Shown one piece after another: positions 9,956-18,958 of a stretch of DNA of 64,000 nt; position 1 is the stretch's first letter; each line of letters begins with the position of its first letter. The notes beneath the pieces are model-generated. The model had not been told where the DNA came from, did no database searches, and saw only the letters and a program-made list of their open reading frames with translations. Both the position numbers and the translations under genes were made by a program. The stretch comes from Nocardioides ochotonae (lineage in GTDB: Bacteria > Actinomycetota > Actinomycetes > Propionibacteriales > Nocardioidaceae), in assembly GCF_011420305.2 (NCBI RefSeq), contig NZ_CP061769.1, positions 4,200,923 to 4,264,922 of the forward strand, in the 5' to 3' direction.

Positions 9956-11140
9956 ATGACCACCACCACGCACCTGCAGCCGTCCCGCATCGGACCCGCC
10001 GCCCACCTGACCGCCGACGACGTCGAGGCGCTCGGGCGCGAGATCACGCAGATCCGCCAGGAGGTGCTGGACTCCCGCGGCGCCCGCGACGCGGCGTACA
10101 TCCGGCGGGTGATCGCGGCGCAGCGTGCGTTGGAGCTCTCCGGGCGCGCCGTGCTGGTGCTCGCCAGCAACCGCCGCGGCGGCTGGGTGCTCGGTACGGC
10201 GATGCTCGGCGTCGCCAAGAGCCTGGAGAACATGGAGATCGGCCACAACGTCCTGCACGGGCAGTGGGACTGGATGCGCGACCCCAAGATCCACTCCACG
10301 ACCTGGGACTGGGACCACGCCTCCCCGCCGGAGCAGTGGAAGCGGGCGCACAACGAGACCCACCACACCTACACCAACATCCTCGGCAAGGACAACGACC
10401 TCGGCTACGGGATCATGCGGGTCGACGAGGCCCAGCCCTGGAAGCCGCGCTATCTCGTGCAGCCGCTGTGGAACGCGATCAACGCGCTGATCTTCGAGTA
10501 CGGCATCGCGATGTACGACCTCGACTTCGGCGACTCGCTGCGCAACAAGACCGGGTTCAGCGCGGAGAAGAAGGCGGAGATCCGCACCACCCTGCGCAAG
10601 ATCGGCAAGCAGGCCACCAAGGACTACGTCGTGCTGCCCGCGCTGTCGGGACGGCACTGGCGCGCGACCCTCACCGCCACCGTGACCGCCAACGTGCTGC
10701 GCAACGTCTGGTCGCACTCGGTGATCATGTGCGGGCACTTCCCCGAGGGCGTCGAGGCCTTCGAGATGGAGCAGCTCGACCCCGACGAGACCCGGGGCGA
10801 GTGGTACCTGCGCCAGATGCTCGGCTCGGCCAACATCTCCGGCCCGCCGCTGGTGCACCTGATGACCGGCAACCTCTCCCACCAGATCGAGCACCATGTC
10901 TTCCCCGACCTTCCGAGCAACCGCTACGCCGAGATCGCCCCGCGGATGCGCGATCTCTTCGAGCGCTACGGCCTGAGCTACAACGTGCGCCCGCTGCCCC
11001 AGCAGGTGGCCAGCGCGTGGCACAAGGTCGTCCGGCTCTCGCTCCCGAACGGCTGGCTGCAGCGGACCGGCCGGCACAACTGGCGCGCCCAGCTGCGCGA
11101 GCTCCGGCGCAGCGAGCCGTCGCCGACCTCCCCAGTCTGA
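9956..11140 (+). CDS. membrane fatty-acid desaturase (DesA3-like)
   Basis: Membrane di-iron fatty acyl desaturase, 394 aa, which introduces double bonds into acyl chains of membrane lipids. All three histidine clusters are present: H97-NVL-H101, H132-NET-HH (136-137), and H309-QIE-HH (313-314) in the run NLSHQIEHHVFPD. This resembles the acyl-CoA delta-9 desaturases of mycobacteria (DesA3 group). Hydrophobic stretches lie around 58-85, 170-185 and 235-260. Upstream is a 170-bp divergent promoter region with a palindrome. Regioselectivity and electron donor are not shown; no reductase gene is adjacent. Confidence 0.9.
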   Translation: MTTTTHLQPSRIGPAAHLTADDVEALGREITQIRQEVLDSRGARDAAYIRRVIAAQRALELSGRAVLVLASNRRGGWVLGTAMLGVAKSLENMEIGHNVLHGQWDWMRDPKIHSTTWDWDHASPPEQWKRAHNETHHTYTNILGKDNDLGYGIMRVDEAQPWKPRYLVQPLWNAINALIFEYGIAMYDLDFGDSLRNKTGFSAEKKAEIRTTLRKIGKQATKDYVVLPALSGRHWRATLTATVTANVLRNVWSHSVIMCGHFPEGVEAFEMEQLDPDETRGEWYLRQMLGSANISGPPLVHLMTGNLSHQIEHHVFPDLPSNRYAEIAPRMRDLFERYGLSYNVRPLPQQVASAWHKVVRLSLPNGWLQRTGRHNWRAQLRELRRSEPSPTSPV

Positions 11141-11213
11141 GGCGTGACACAGGTCACCTCCATGGGCCAAGGTGGGGCACCTCAGCCCGCCCCACCCCCC
11201 CCAGGAGATGACC

Positions 11214-12842
11214 TTGAGCGCATCACGAGGCCGCGCGGCGATCGCCGCATCGGCCGTTCTCGGTGTCGGACTCGCCCTGATCGGCCCGGCCGCCACCGGC
11301 CAGAGCAGCACTCCCGAGCACAGCGGATCGGCCGTGCACGAGCGGCAGCAGGCCGCGAAGCCGAAGCCGGCCAAGCCCGGCAAGCCGAGCAAGCCGAGCA
11401 AGCCCGGTAAGCCCGGCAAGCCCGGTAAGCCGAAGCTCACCGACAGCGAGAAGCTGCGCAAGGCGGTGGGGACCCCGCGCATCATGAACCACCTGCGGCA
11501 GTTCCAGGCCGCCGCCGATCGGTACGGCGACCGCGCCGCCGGGCAGGAGGGCTACAACGCCGCCTCGCGCTACGTGGAGTCCCAGCTGCGGGCCGCCGGC
11601 TACTCCCCGCGCCGGCAGTACTTCGACTTCGTCTACACCCGCGTGAACGCCAACACCGTCAGCGTCGGCGGCGAGCAGATCGCCAACGACGTGCTCACCG
11701 GCTCGCCGAGCACGCCCGCCGGCGGAGTCACCGCCGACCTGGTCACCCCCGCCGTCGCCCAGGGCTGTGACGCCGCGGCATGGCAGGGCGTGGAGGTCAC
11801 CGGCCAGATCGCCCTGGTCAACCGCGGCACCTGCAGCTTCCAGATCAAGTCCGAGGTCGCCAAGGCCGCCGGCGCCGCGGCCGTGGTGATCTGGAACAAC
11901 GCCCCCGGCCCGCTCAACAACGCCACCCTCGGGGAGTCCACCCCGGCGCTCGCGCCCACCACCGGGATCAGCCAGGAGGACGGCCAGGCGCTGGTCGCCG
12001 ACCTCGCAGGCGGCCCCGTCGAGGCGACCGTGGACCTCGACGTCACCGTGGAGGAGCGCCGTACCTGGAACGTCATCGCCGAGACCCGCCGCGGTCGCGC
12101 CGACGACGTGGTCATGGTCGGCTCGCACCTCGACGGCGTGCAGGACGCCGCCGCGATCAACGACAACGCCTCCGGCAGCGCCACGTTGCTCGAGACCGCC
12201 ATCCAGCTCAAGAAGATGGAGGGCCGGCTGCGCAACAAGGTCCGCTTCGCCTGGTGGGGCGCCGAGGAGCTCGGCCTGCTCGGCTCCACCCACTACGTCA
12301 ACCAGCTGGTGGAGAACAACCCCGAGGCCCTCGACGACATCGCCGTCTACCTCAACTACGACATGGTGGCCTCGCCCAACTACATCATCGGCGTGTACGA
12401 CGCCGACGAGTCCACCGAGGCGGCGAGCGCCCCGGTGCCGGCCGGCTCCATCGAGACCGAGCGGCTCTACCGCGCGTACTTCCGCTCGGTGAAGCAGCCG
12501 GTGGTGGACACCGCCTTCTCCGGTCGCTCGGACTACCAGGCGTTCATCGAGAACGGCGTGGCCGCGGGCGGGCTGTTCAGCGGTGGCGACGGCGTCAAGA
12601 CCGAGGAGCAGGCACGTCTGTTCGGCGGGACCGCGGGGATCACCTACGACCCGAACTACCACACGCCGGCGGACGACATCTCCAACATCTCGCGTCGTTC
12701 GCTCGACATCATGTCCGACGCGATCGCCCACATGACGATCCGGCTCGGCCGCAGCACCGTGGCGATCGACACCCCCGACGACACCCTGCCGACGGGTCGC
12801 CGCAGCGCCCCGCGCGCACCTGAGGGGGTCCTGCTCCGCTGA
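11214..12842 (+). CDS. secreted M28 family zinc aminopeptidase with PA domain
   Basis: Secreted aminopeptidase of family M28, 542 aa from the TTG at 11214. A Sec signal peptide covers about the first 32 residues. A lysine/proline/glycine-rich linker with repeated KPGKP units follows, which may hold the protein in the cell wall. The PA domain carries CSFQIKSEVAKAAGAAAVVIWN. The catalytic M28 domain shows the zinc ligands in order: H in GSHLDGV, D in AINDNASG, EE in WGAEELGLLGS, D in YLNYDMVASP, and H in NYHTPADD. AGGAG ends 6 bases before the TTG but abuts an ATG at 11208, so TTG is preferred. It resembles the Streptomyces griseus aminopeptidase group. Confidence 0.88.
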   Translation: MSASRGRAAIAASAVLGVGLALIGPAATGQSSTPEHSGSAVHERQQAAKPKPAKPGKPSKPSKPGKPGKPGKPKLTDSEKLRKAVGTPRIMNHLRQFQAAADRYGDRAAGQEGYNAASRYVESQLRAAGYSPRRQYFDFVYTRVNANTVSVGGEQIANDVLTGSPSTPAGGVTADLVTPAVAQGCDAAAWQGVEVTGQIALVNRGTCSFQIKSEVAKAAGAAAVVIWNNAPGPLNNATLGESTPALAPTTGISQEDGQALVADLAGGPVEATVDLDVTVEERRTWNVIAETRRGRADDVVMVGSHLDGVQDAAAINDNASGSATLLETAIQLKKMEGRLRNKVRFAWWGAEELGLLGSTHYVNQLVENNPEALDDIAVYLNYDMVASPNYIIGVYDADESTEAASAPVPAGSIETERLYRAYFRSVKQPVVDTAFSGRSDYQAFIENGVAAGGLFSGGDGVKTEEQARLFGGTAGITYDPNYHTPADDISNISRRSLDIMSDAIAHMTIRLGRSTVAIDTPDDTLPTGRRSAPRAPEGVLLR

Positions 12843-12852
12843 GGGACGCCCC

Positions 12853-13380
12853 TCACCGACCCCTTGACGGTGCCGCGTCGCCCACGGGCGGCGCGGCACC
12901 GTCATGTCCAGCGTCATGTCCTGCCTCCCCCTCGACGTGCGCGCGCAGCGCACGCTGGGCGATGGCCAGGCCGGTGTCGAGGGCGGCGAGCTCCGCGGTG
13001 TCGAGGCGTTCAAGGATGCCGAGCCGGGAGCGCAGCTGGAACGACGCGAGCTCCTCGAGCGCCTGCCGGCCGGCGGGCGTGGCCACCAGGTGCCGGCTGC
13101 GCCGGTCCGGCGCCTCCTCGCGCACCAGCAGACCGTGCTCGGCGAGGCGACGGACCAGGCCCGAGACGGTGGCCGCGGTGACGCCGAGCTCCGCGGCGAC
13201 CTCGTGGGCGGTGATCGGCGCCCGGTGCACCGCCAGCAGCAGCACCTTGAGCTGCTGGAGGGAGAGCTCGCTGGCGACCAGCGCGTCGAGGCGCAGCTCG
13301 ATCGCGAGCTGGTCGAGCGCCGCGAGGTGGGCTGAGACCGAGGCCACCAGTCCCCCACGCACCGAGTCCACTGGCGTCAC
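12853..13380 (-). CDS. MarR family transcriptional regulator
   Basis: A 175-aa winged-helix repressor of the MarR family, with the helix-turn-helix at about residues 55-85 (PITAHEVAAELGVTAATVSGLVRRL) and the beta-wing EEAPDRRSRHLVATPAG after it. It starts at GTG 13380 with GGGAG 6 bases upstream. The gene is divergent from the RND pump at 13473 with 92 bp between starts, the usual arrangement for a MarR repressor controlling an efflux gene. The tail (last 30 residues) is low complexity and its 3' end overlaps a hairpin terminator shared with the convergent M28 gene. The ligand is unknown. Confidence 0.88.
   Translation of the reverse strand: MTPVDSVRGGLVASVSAHLAALDQLAIELRLDALVASELSLQQLKVLLLAVHRAPITAHEVAAELGVTAATVSGLVRRLAEHGLLVREEAPDRRSRHLVATPAGRQALEELASFQLRSRLGILERLDTAELAALDTGLAIAQRALRAHVEGEAGHDAGHDGAAPPVGDAAPSRGR
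12866..12903. terminator. hairpin terminator between M28 peptidase and marR
   Basis: Perfect 12-bp arms GACGGTGCCGCG / CGCGGCACCGTC around a 14-base loop that can itself pair CGCC with GGCG. There is no T-tract, as is common in Actinobacteria. It sits at the 3' ends of two convergent genes and overlaps the end of marR, so it can act in both directions. Confidence 0.65.
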
Positions 13381-13406
13381 CGCGCGCTCCCTATGATGAT
13401 CCGGGC

Positions 13407-13429
13407 GATCGTTAGCGTCGCCCTAATCA
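13407..13429. promoter_or_regulatory. possible MarR operator and RND promoter
   Basis: The 92-bp gap between marR and the RND gene holds GTTAG-N7-CTAAT (13411-13427), an imperfect inverted repeat in an AT-richer stretch, as expected for a MarR site. AGGAG at 13461-13465 is the ribosome site of the RND gene. Assignment rests on position and symmetry only. Confidence 0.35.
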
Positions 13430-13472
13430 AATTCTGTACCCATCTCGCCCAACAGAACACAGGAGCGCCCCG

Positions 13473-16400
13473 GTGGGCCACCTCGCCTCATTCTCCCTGC
13501 GCAACCGCGCCTTCGTGGCCCTCGCCACCGTCCTCGTGGCGATCTTCGGCTTCCTCTCGCTGGGGTCGCTGAAGATGGAGCTGATCCCCAACCTGCAGTT
13601 CCCCGCCGTCGGCGTGGTCGTGCCGTACGCCGGCGCCTCGCCCGAGTCGGTCGAGCAGGAGGTCACGATCCCCGTCGAGGACGCGCTCAGCGGCGTCGAC
13701 GCCGTCGAGGAGATCTCCTCGACCTCCTCGTCGGGCTCCGCGCTGGTGCTCCTGACCCTCACCTACGGCACCGACCTGGACCGCGCCCAGCAGCAGGTCG
13801 AGTCGGCCGTCACCGGCCTCGACGCACTGCCCGAGCAGGTCGAGCCGATCGTGTTCGCCGGCGACTTCGATCAGTTCCCGGTCGTGCAGCTGTCGGTGAC
13901 CTCCGACGCCGATGCCGCGAAGCTCGCCAGCGACCTCGAGCGGATCGCGATTCCCGAGCTCGAGGACATCGAGGGCGTACGCGAGGTCCAGCTGACCGGC
14001 GGGCCCCAGGACCGGGTGGAGATCACCCCGCTCCCGGCGGCCGCCGCCCAGGGCGTCAACGCCGGCACCATCGCCGAGGCGCTGCGCGGCGCCTCGATGG
14101 TCCCCGCGGGCAGCCTCGACGCCGGCGAGCAGAGCCTGTCGGTCCAGGTCGGCAGCACCCCCACCACGCTCGAGCAGCTGCGCGGCATCCCCGTCGCGGT
14201 CGGCGAGGGCACCCAGCCGCTGGGCCGGGTCGCGCAGGTGCAGGTCGCGCAGGTCGCGCCCACGTCGTACGCCCGCACGAACGGTGAGCCGAGCCTGTCG
14301 CTGGCGATCACCAAGACCCCCGACGGCAACACCGTCGACATCTCCCACCAGGTCGCGGACCTGATGCCCGAGCTCGAGGAGTCCCTGGGCTCCGGTGCGG
14401 ACATCACCGTCGCCTTCGACCAGGCGCCGTTCATCGAGAAGTCCGTCGAGGACCTCACCACCGAGGGCGGCCTGGGCCTGATCTTCGCGGTGCTGGTGAT
14501 CCTGCTCTTCCTGTTCTCGGTGCGCTCCACGATCGTCACCGCGATCTCGATCCCGCTGTCGCTGCTGGTCACCCTGATCGGCCTGCAGCTGGGCGGCTAC
14601 ACCCTCAACATCCTCACCCTCGGCGCGCTCACGGTGGCGATCGGCCGCGTCGTCGACGACTCGATCGTGGTCATCGAGAACATCAAGCGCCACCTGTCCT
14701 ACGGCGAGGGCAAGGTCGCGGCGATCACGACAGCGGTCCGCGAGGTCGCGGGGGCGATCACCTCCTCGACCATCGCCACCGCCGCGGTCTTCCTGCCGAT
14801 CGGCATCGTCGGCGGTCAGGTCGGCGAGCTGTTCCGGCCGTTCGCGGTCACCGTCGCGCTCGCCCTGATGGCCTCGCTGCTGGTCGCGCTGACGATCATC
14901 CCGGTGCTGGCCTACTGGTTCCTCAAGGAGACGACCGGCCCGGTCGACGCCGAGATCGTCGCCGCCGAGGCGGAGGCCAAGGAGGAGCGCAGCTGGCTGC
15001 GGCGCGCCTACGACCCGACCGTGCGCTGGGTGCTGCGCAAGCCCTGGATCACCGTCGGCCTGGCCTTCCTCGTGCTCCTCGGCACCCTGGCCCTCGCGCC
15101 GCTCATCAAGACCAACTTCCTGGGCAGCAGCGGGCAGAACACGCTCACGGTGACCCAGGAGCTCGAGCCGGGGGCCAGCCTGGCCCGCCAGGACACCGCC
15201 GCGCGCGCCATCGAGAAGGTCATCGGCGAGCTCGACGAGGTGGAGAACCTCCAGGCGACCGTCGGCTCGGACCCCGCCACCGCCCTGTTCTCCGGCGGCA
15301 GCACGTCGTTCGCGCTCACCCTCGCGGAGGACGCGGACGCCGACGCGGTGGCCGACGAGCTCACCGAGCGGCTCGCGGACGCCGACGGCGAGGTCACCGT
15401 CTCCGCCGGCGACACCGGGTTCGCCTCCGCCCTGGAGGTCGTCGTGACGGCGACCGACCAGAGCGCGCTGACCGAGGCGGCCGAGCTGGTCACCGAGGAG
15501 CTGCGCACCGTCGACAGCATCGGCGTGGTCACGTCCGACGCCGCAGCCGCGCAGCCGATCCTGAGCGTCCAGGCCCGCGAGAGCGCCGAGGCCAGCGGCC
15601 TCACCTCCACGGTGCTGGGCCAGCTGCTCGCCGCCACGCTGTTCCAGCCCCCGGTGGCGCAGGTCTCGGTGGACGGCCAGCAGCTCGACGCCGTCGTGGT
15701 CTCCGGGCCGAAGCCGTCGTCGGTCGAGGAGCTCCAGCAGCTGCCGGTGGGCCCGGGCGGCGTCACGCTCGGCCAGGTCGCCGAGGTCGAGGAGCGCCAG
15801 GTCGCCACCGCGATCACCCGCGCGAACGGGGACCGCACCATCACCATCAGCGCGGAGCCCGACGCCGACGACCTCGGCGCGGTGACCTCCGACGTGCAGG
15901 CACTCCTCGACGACCTCGACCTGCCCGAGGGCACCGAGGTCTCCCTCGGCGGCGTCTCGGAGGACCAGGCGGAGGCCTTCGCCCAGCTCGGCCTGGCGCT
16001 GCTGGTCGCGATCGCGATCGTCTACCTGGTCATGGTGGCGACGTTCCGCTCGCTGGTCCAGCCGCTGATCCTGCTGGTCTCGGTGCCGTTCGCGGCCACC
16101 GGCGCGCTGCTGCTGCTGGTGCTCACCGGCATCCCGCTCGGTGTCGCCTCCCTGATCGGCGCGCTGATGCTGATCGGTGTCGTGGTCACCAACGCGATCG
16201 TGCTGATCGACCTGGTCAACCAGTACCGGGAGCGGGGCGCCTCGATCACCGAGGCGCTGAGCGAGGGCGGCGGCAAGCGCGTGCGCCCGATCGTGATGAC
16301 CGCGCTGGCGACGATCCTCGCGCTCACCCCGATGAGCCTCGGGCTGACCGGCGGCAGCGCCTTCATCAGCCAGCCGCTGGCCATCGTGGTGATCGGCGGC

Positions 16401-16553
16401 CTGCTGAGCTCGACGTTCCTCACCCTGCTCCTCGTCCCGGCGCTGTACCTGCTGGTCGAGCGCCGCAAGGAGCGTCGTGCCGCGAAGCGGGCGGCCAAGC
16501 GCGCCCCCGCCCCCGCCGAGGAGCGTGACACCACCCCGGAGCCGGTGGGCTGA
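13473..16553 (+). CDS. RND efflux transporter (AcrB/HAE1-like)
   Basis: A 1026-aa inner-membrane pump of the resistance-nodulation-division superfamily, HAE1/AcrB type, driven by protons. The N-terminal helix and PNLQFPAVGVVVPYAGASPESVEQEV match the family, as do the two halves each with a large extracytoplasmic loop. The proton-relay pair is D395-D396 in GRVVDDSIVVIENIKRH of TM4. The second half has GVVVTNAIVLIDLVNQYRERG. Transmembrane groups lie around 335-480 and 855-1005. The start is GTG 13473 with AGGAG 7 bases upstream. No membrane-fusion partner is nearby, usual for Gram-positives. Probably controlled by the divergent MarR. The exported compound is unknown. Confidence 0.9.
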   Translation: MGHLASFSLRNRAFVALATVLVAIFGFLSLGSLKMELIPNLQFPAVGVVVPYAGASPESVEQEVTIPVEDALSGVDAVEEISSTSSSGSALVLLTLTYGTDLDRAQQQVESAVTGLDALPEQVEPIVFAGDFDQFPVVQLSVTSDADAAKLASDLERIAIPELEDIEGVREVQLTGGPQDRVEITPLPAAAAQGVNAGTIAEALRGASMVPAGSLDAGEQSLSVQVGSTPTTLEQLRGIPVAVGEGTQPLGRVAQVQVAQVAPTSYARTNGEPSLSLAITKTPDGNTVDISHQVADLMPELEESLGSGADITVAFDQAPFIEKSVEDLTTEGGLGLIFAVLVILLFLFSVRSTIVTAISIPLSLLVTLIGLQLGGYTLNILTLGALTVAIGRVVDDSIVVIENIKRHLSYGEGKVAAITTAVREVAGAITSSTIATAAVFLPIGIVGGQVGELFRPFAVTVALALMASLLVALTIIPVLAYWFLKETTGPVDAEIVAAEAEAKEERSWLRRAYDPTVRWVLRKPWITVGLAFLVLLGTLALAPLIKTNFLGSSGQNTLTVTQELEPGASLARQDTAARAIEKVIGELDEVENLQATVGSDPATALFSGGSTSFALTLAEDADADAVADELTERLADADGEVTVSAGDTGFASALEVVVTATDQSALTEAAELVTEELRTVDSIGVVTSDAAAAQPILSVQARESAEASGLTSTVLGQLLAATLFQPPVAQVSVDGQQLDAVVVSGPKPSSVEELQQLPVGPGGVTLGQVAEVEERQVATAITRANGDRTITISAEPDADDLGAVTSDVQALLDDLDLPEGTEVSLGGVSEDQAEAFAQLGLALLVAIAIVYLVMVATFRSLVQPLILLVSVPFAATGALLLLVLTGIPLGVASLIGALMLIGVVVTNAIVLIDLVNQYRERGASITEALSEGGGKRVRPIVMTALATILALTPMSLGLTGGSAFISQPLAIVVIGGLLSSTFLTLLLVPALYLLVERRKERRAAKRAAKRAPAPAEERDTTPEPVG

Positions 16554-16571
16554 CGCCCGCCCCCTCCCGCT

Positions 16572-16641
16572 TGTAACGCGGGGTTATTGACGCTGAACGC
16601 GCCGCATACGGCGTGCGAAGCGACGATAACCCCGCGTTACA
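16572..16641. repeat. 70-bp palindromic repeat, copy R2
   Basis: Arms 16572-16594 and 16619-16641 begin TGTAACGCGGGGTTAT and pair over 21 of 23 positions; the two mismatches are at arm positions 17 and 19. The 24-base loop follows the family pattern. It lies 19 bases after the RND stop and 7 bases beyond the stop of the convergent oxidoreductase gene, the position of a shared terminator. Confidence 0.88.
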
Positions 16642-16647
16642 GCTGTT

Positions 16648-17259
16648 TCAGGGCCCGGCCAGCCGGCCCACCGCGGCCGCGACGTCCGCCAACCAGCGCT
16701 CGCGCTGCGGGGCGCTCGACCCGGCGAGCGGGCCCGCGAGCAGGCGTTCGGTCGGCGGGTCACCCAGGTAGGCACCCACGCAGCGGCGCCAGACGGCGTC
16801 CAGCGGGTCCCCGAACACCTCGACCTCGCGTTCCGGCGGGGTGTCGCCGGTGTTGAGCACCAGCAGGCTGCGCAGTCCGAGCAGGCAGACCGGCGCCCCC
16901 TCGCCGGTCGCCAGCCGGTAGGCGACGCCCGGCACGACCACCCGGTCGAGCCAGCCAGCCATGATCGCGGGCGGCTTGCCCCACCAGTTCGGGTGCGCGA
17001 CGACCAGGTGGTCGGCCCGGGTGAGCGCCTCCCGGTGCGCCCGGACCACGGGGTCGTCGCTCGCGGCGACGGCTGCCTCGACGTCGAGGCCGACCGTCGC
17101 GGTCTCCGCCGCCGGCGCGACCGGCGCGAACGCCTCGGCGTACAGGTCGTGGACGGCAACGTCGGCACCCCGGGCCCGCCAGGCGTCCGCTGCCTGCTCG
17201 GCCAGCGCATGCACGAAGCTCGTGGGACGGGGGTGGGCGACGACGACCAGGACACGCAC
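16648..17259 (-). CDS. flavodoxin-fold NAD(P)H:quinone oxidoreductase-like protein
   Basis: A 203-aa flavoprotein of the NAD(P)H dehydrogenase (quinone) / KefF-MdaB-like family. It begins MRVLVVVAHPRPTSFVHALAE, the flavin phosphate-binding motif (AHPxxxS). ADHLVVAHPNWWGKPPAIMAGWLDRVV (from about residue 80) corresponds to the typical P-x-x-W-x-x-x-P segment, and LLVLNTGDTPPE follows. The predicted role is two-electron reduction of quinones or other electrophiles with FMN or FAD. The start is GTG 17259. It lies 20 bases downstream of the transporter start-side neighbour at 17280, so the two minus-strand genes may be co-transcribed. The R2 palindrome follows its stop. Confidence 0.85.
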   Translation of the reverse strand: MRVLVVVAHPRPTSFVHALAEQAADAWRARGADVAVHDLYAEAFAPVAPAAETATVGLDVEAAVAASDDPVVRAHREALTRADHLVVAHPNWWGKPPAIMAGWLDRVVVPGVAYRLATGEGAPVCLLGLRSLLVLNTGDTPPEREVEVFGDPLDAVWRRCVGAYLGDPPTERLLAGPLAGSSAPQRERWLADVAAAVGRLAGP

Positions 17260-17279
17260 GAGGCGGATCGTGCCACGCC

Positions 17280-18743
17280 CTACGGCATCACCGGCGGCAC
17301 GTACTCGAACGTCATGCCGAGCAGCCAGAGCAGCAGCAGCACCACCGGCAGGTGGAAGAGGAACTGCAGGAACGTGAAGCCGACCAGGTCGCGTGCCCGC
17401 AGGCCCAGCACCGCGAGCAGCGGCAGCATGAAGAACGGGTTCACCAGGTTGGGCAGCGCCTCGGCGGCGTTGTAGATCTGCACCGTCCAGCCGAGGTTCA
17501 TCCCGACGTCGCTCGCCGACTGCATGACGTACGGCGCCTCGACCAGCCACTTGCCGCCGCCCGAGGGCACCAGCAGGCCCAGCAGCGCGGTGTAGAGCGC
17601 GATCACGACCGCGAAGGCGCCACCGCCGCCGACCCCGGTGAACAGGTCGGCGAGGTGCTCGGAGACGGTCACGCCGCCGCGGCCCTCGGCCCGGGTCAGG
17701 ATCGCGGCCATCGCGGCGTACAGCGGGAACTGCACGAGCACGCCCGCCGTCGAGGGCACCGCCTTGGACGTCGCGTCGAGGAAGCGGCGCGGGGTGCCGT
17801 GCAGCACCAGGCCGAGGACCAGGAAGACCAGCAGGTAGCCGTTGAGGCTGCTCAGCACGGTCAGCAGCGGCAGGTCGATGAGCTGCCACACCAGCCACAG
17901 CAGGGTCAGCGCGCCGATCAGGGCCGGCAGGATCCGCGAGTGCTCGAGCCACTCCCCGGGCCGGGTGCGCACCGGCGGCTCGGGCACCTCGTCGTCGAGG
18001 TCCACGCCCAGGTCGGCGGCAGTGCGGACCGCCTCGCCGCGCGGCGTCGAGGCCCAGGCGACCGCGACGCTGAGGACGATCAGGACCGCCGCCATCACCA
18101 GCGACTGCCAGGTGAGGATCGTGGCGCCGAAGTCGAGCACACCGGTGATCTCCAGCAGCTCGGGCGGCAGCGAGGCCGGCGTGGCCTGCAGCTGCGCGGC
18201 CGAGGAGGACAGCCCGAGCGCCCACACCGCGCCCAGGCCGAGGTACGCCGCGGCGCCGAGCGCCCGGTAGTCGGCGCGCAGGTCGCCGCGCCGAGCGATC
18301 GCGCGGGCCAGGAGCCCGGAGAAGACCAGGCTGAGGCCCCAGTTGAGCATCGAGACCAGGCAGGAGAGCAGGGCGACGAAGGCGACCGCGCCCCGCGGCG
18401 TCGAGGGCACCATCGCGATCCGCTCGATCAGGCGGGCCACCGGCGGGGACGTGGCGACGATGTAGCCGGTGAGCACCACCATCGCCATCTGCAGGGTGAA
18501 GGCGGTGAGGTCCCAGAACCCGCCCCCGAACGCCTCGGCGACGACCTTGGGACTGGAGCCGTTGATGAACGCCGCCACGCTGACGACGACGACGCCGGCG
18601 AGGGCGAACACGTAGGCGTCGGGGAACCACTTCTCGGTCCACGCCGCGCTGATCTGGGCGAAGCGCGCCAGGCCGCGCTCGCGCGACTCGGCATCGGGCT
18701 CGGGTCCACGCTCCGACGGGGCCTGGGGGGCGGCCTGCGACAT
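17280..18743 (-). CDS. short-chain fatty acid transporter family protein (AtoE-like)
   Basis: A 487-aa polytopic membrane protein of the AtoE/TIGR00366 family, which carries short-chain fatty acids across the membrane in bacteria such as E. coli. Family segments include the N-terminal WFPDAYVFALAGV, SMLNWGLSLVFSG, and near the C-terminus LVPSGGGKWLVEAPYVM and GWTVQIYNAAEALPNLVNPFFMLP. About 10-12 hydrophobic helices are visible. The ATG at 18743 is preceded by AAGGAG with good spacing; the upstream in-frame ATG lacks such a site. No acyl-CoA metabolism genes are adjacent. Palindrome R3 lies just upstream of its leader. Confidence 0.85.
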   Translation of the reverse strand: MSQAAPQAPSERGPEPDAESRERGLARFAQISAAWTEKWFPDAYVFALAGVVVVSVAAFINGSSPKVVAEAFGGGFWDLTAFTLQMAMVVLTGYIVATSPPVARLIERIAMVPSTPRGAVAFVALLSCLVSMLNWGLSLVFSGLLARAIARRGDLRADYRALGAAAYLGLGAVWALGLSSSAAQLQATPASLPPELLEITGVLDFGATILTWQSLVMAAVLIVLSVAVAWASTPRGEAVRTAADLGVDLDDEVPEPPVRTRPGEWLEHSRILPALIGALTLLWLVWQLIDLPLLTVLSSLNGYLLVFLVLGLVLHGTPRRFLDATSKAVPSTAGVLVQFPLYAAMAAILTRAEGRGGVTVSEHLADLFTGVGGGGAFAVVIALYTALLGLLVPSGGGKWLVEAPYVMQSASDVGMNLGWTVQIYNAAEALPNLVNPFFMLPLLAVLGLRARDLVGFTFLQFLFHLPVVLLLLWLLGMTFEYVPPVMP

Positions 18744-18857
18744 CGCGACTCTCCTTGGTTGCTCGGGGCAGGCCGGGTGCGCTGCCACCGGCACCCTGCC
18801 CCGGGGAGCGGCGAACCGAACCCGCCCCGCCGCCCCCGCTGCTGCCTCCCGCGCACA

Positions 18858-18927
18858 TGTAACGCGGGGTTATTGACGCTGCACCCGTCGTATGCGGTGT
18901 GTGCAGCGTCAATAACCCCGCGTTACA
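18858..18927. repeat. 70-bp palindromic repeat, copy R3
   Basis: Perfect 23-bp arms (18858-18880 and 18905-18927) with core GGTTATTGACGCT / AGCGTCAATAACC and the family loop. Unlike most copies it lies between two genes on the same strand, downstream of the hydroxyglutarate oxidase and upstream of the AtoE-like gene, 32 bases beyond the oxidase stop. It fits a terminator for the former. Confidence 0.9.
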
Positions 18928-18958
18928 AGGGGAGGCCCGCTCCGCAGAGCCCCCGCCC

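Noticed and set aside
11348..11430. KPGKP-coding repeats in the M28 gene as a DNA repeat element
   Set aside because: The repetition follows the amino-acid linker and stays in frame; it is explained by a low-complexity cell-wall linker.
18858..18927. Peptides encoded through the repeats (for example CNAGLLTLH)
   Set aside because: These come from shadow frames running through the palindromes; the frames have no start context and no independent support.
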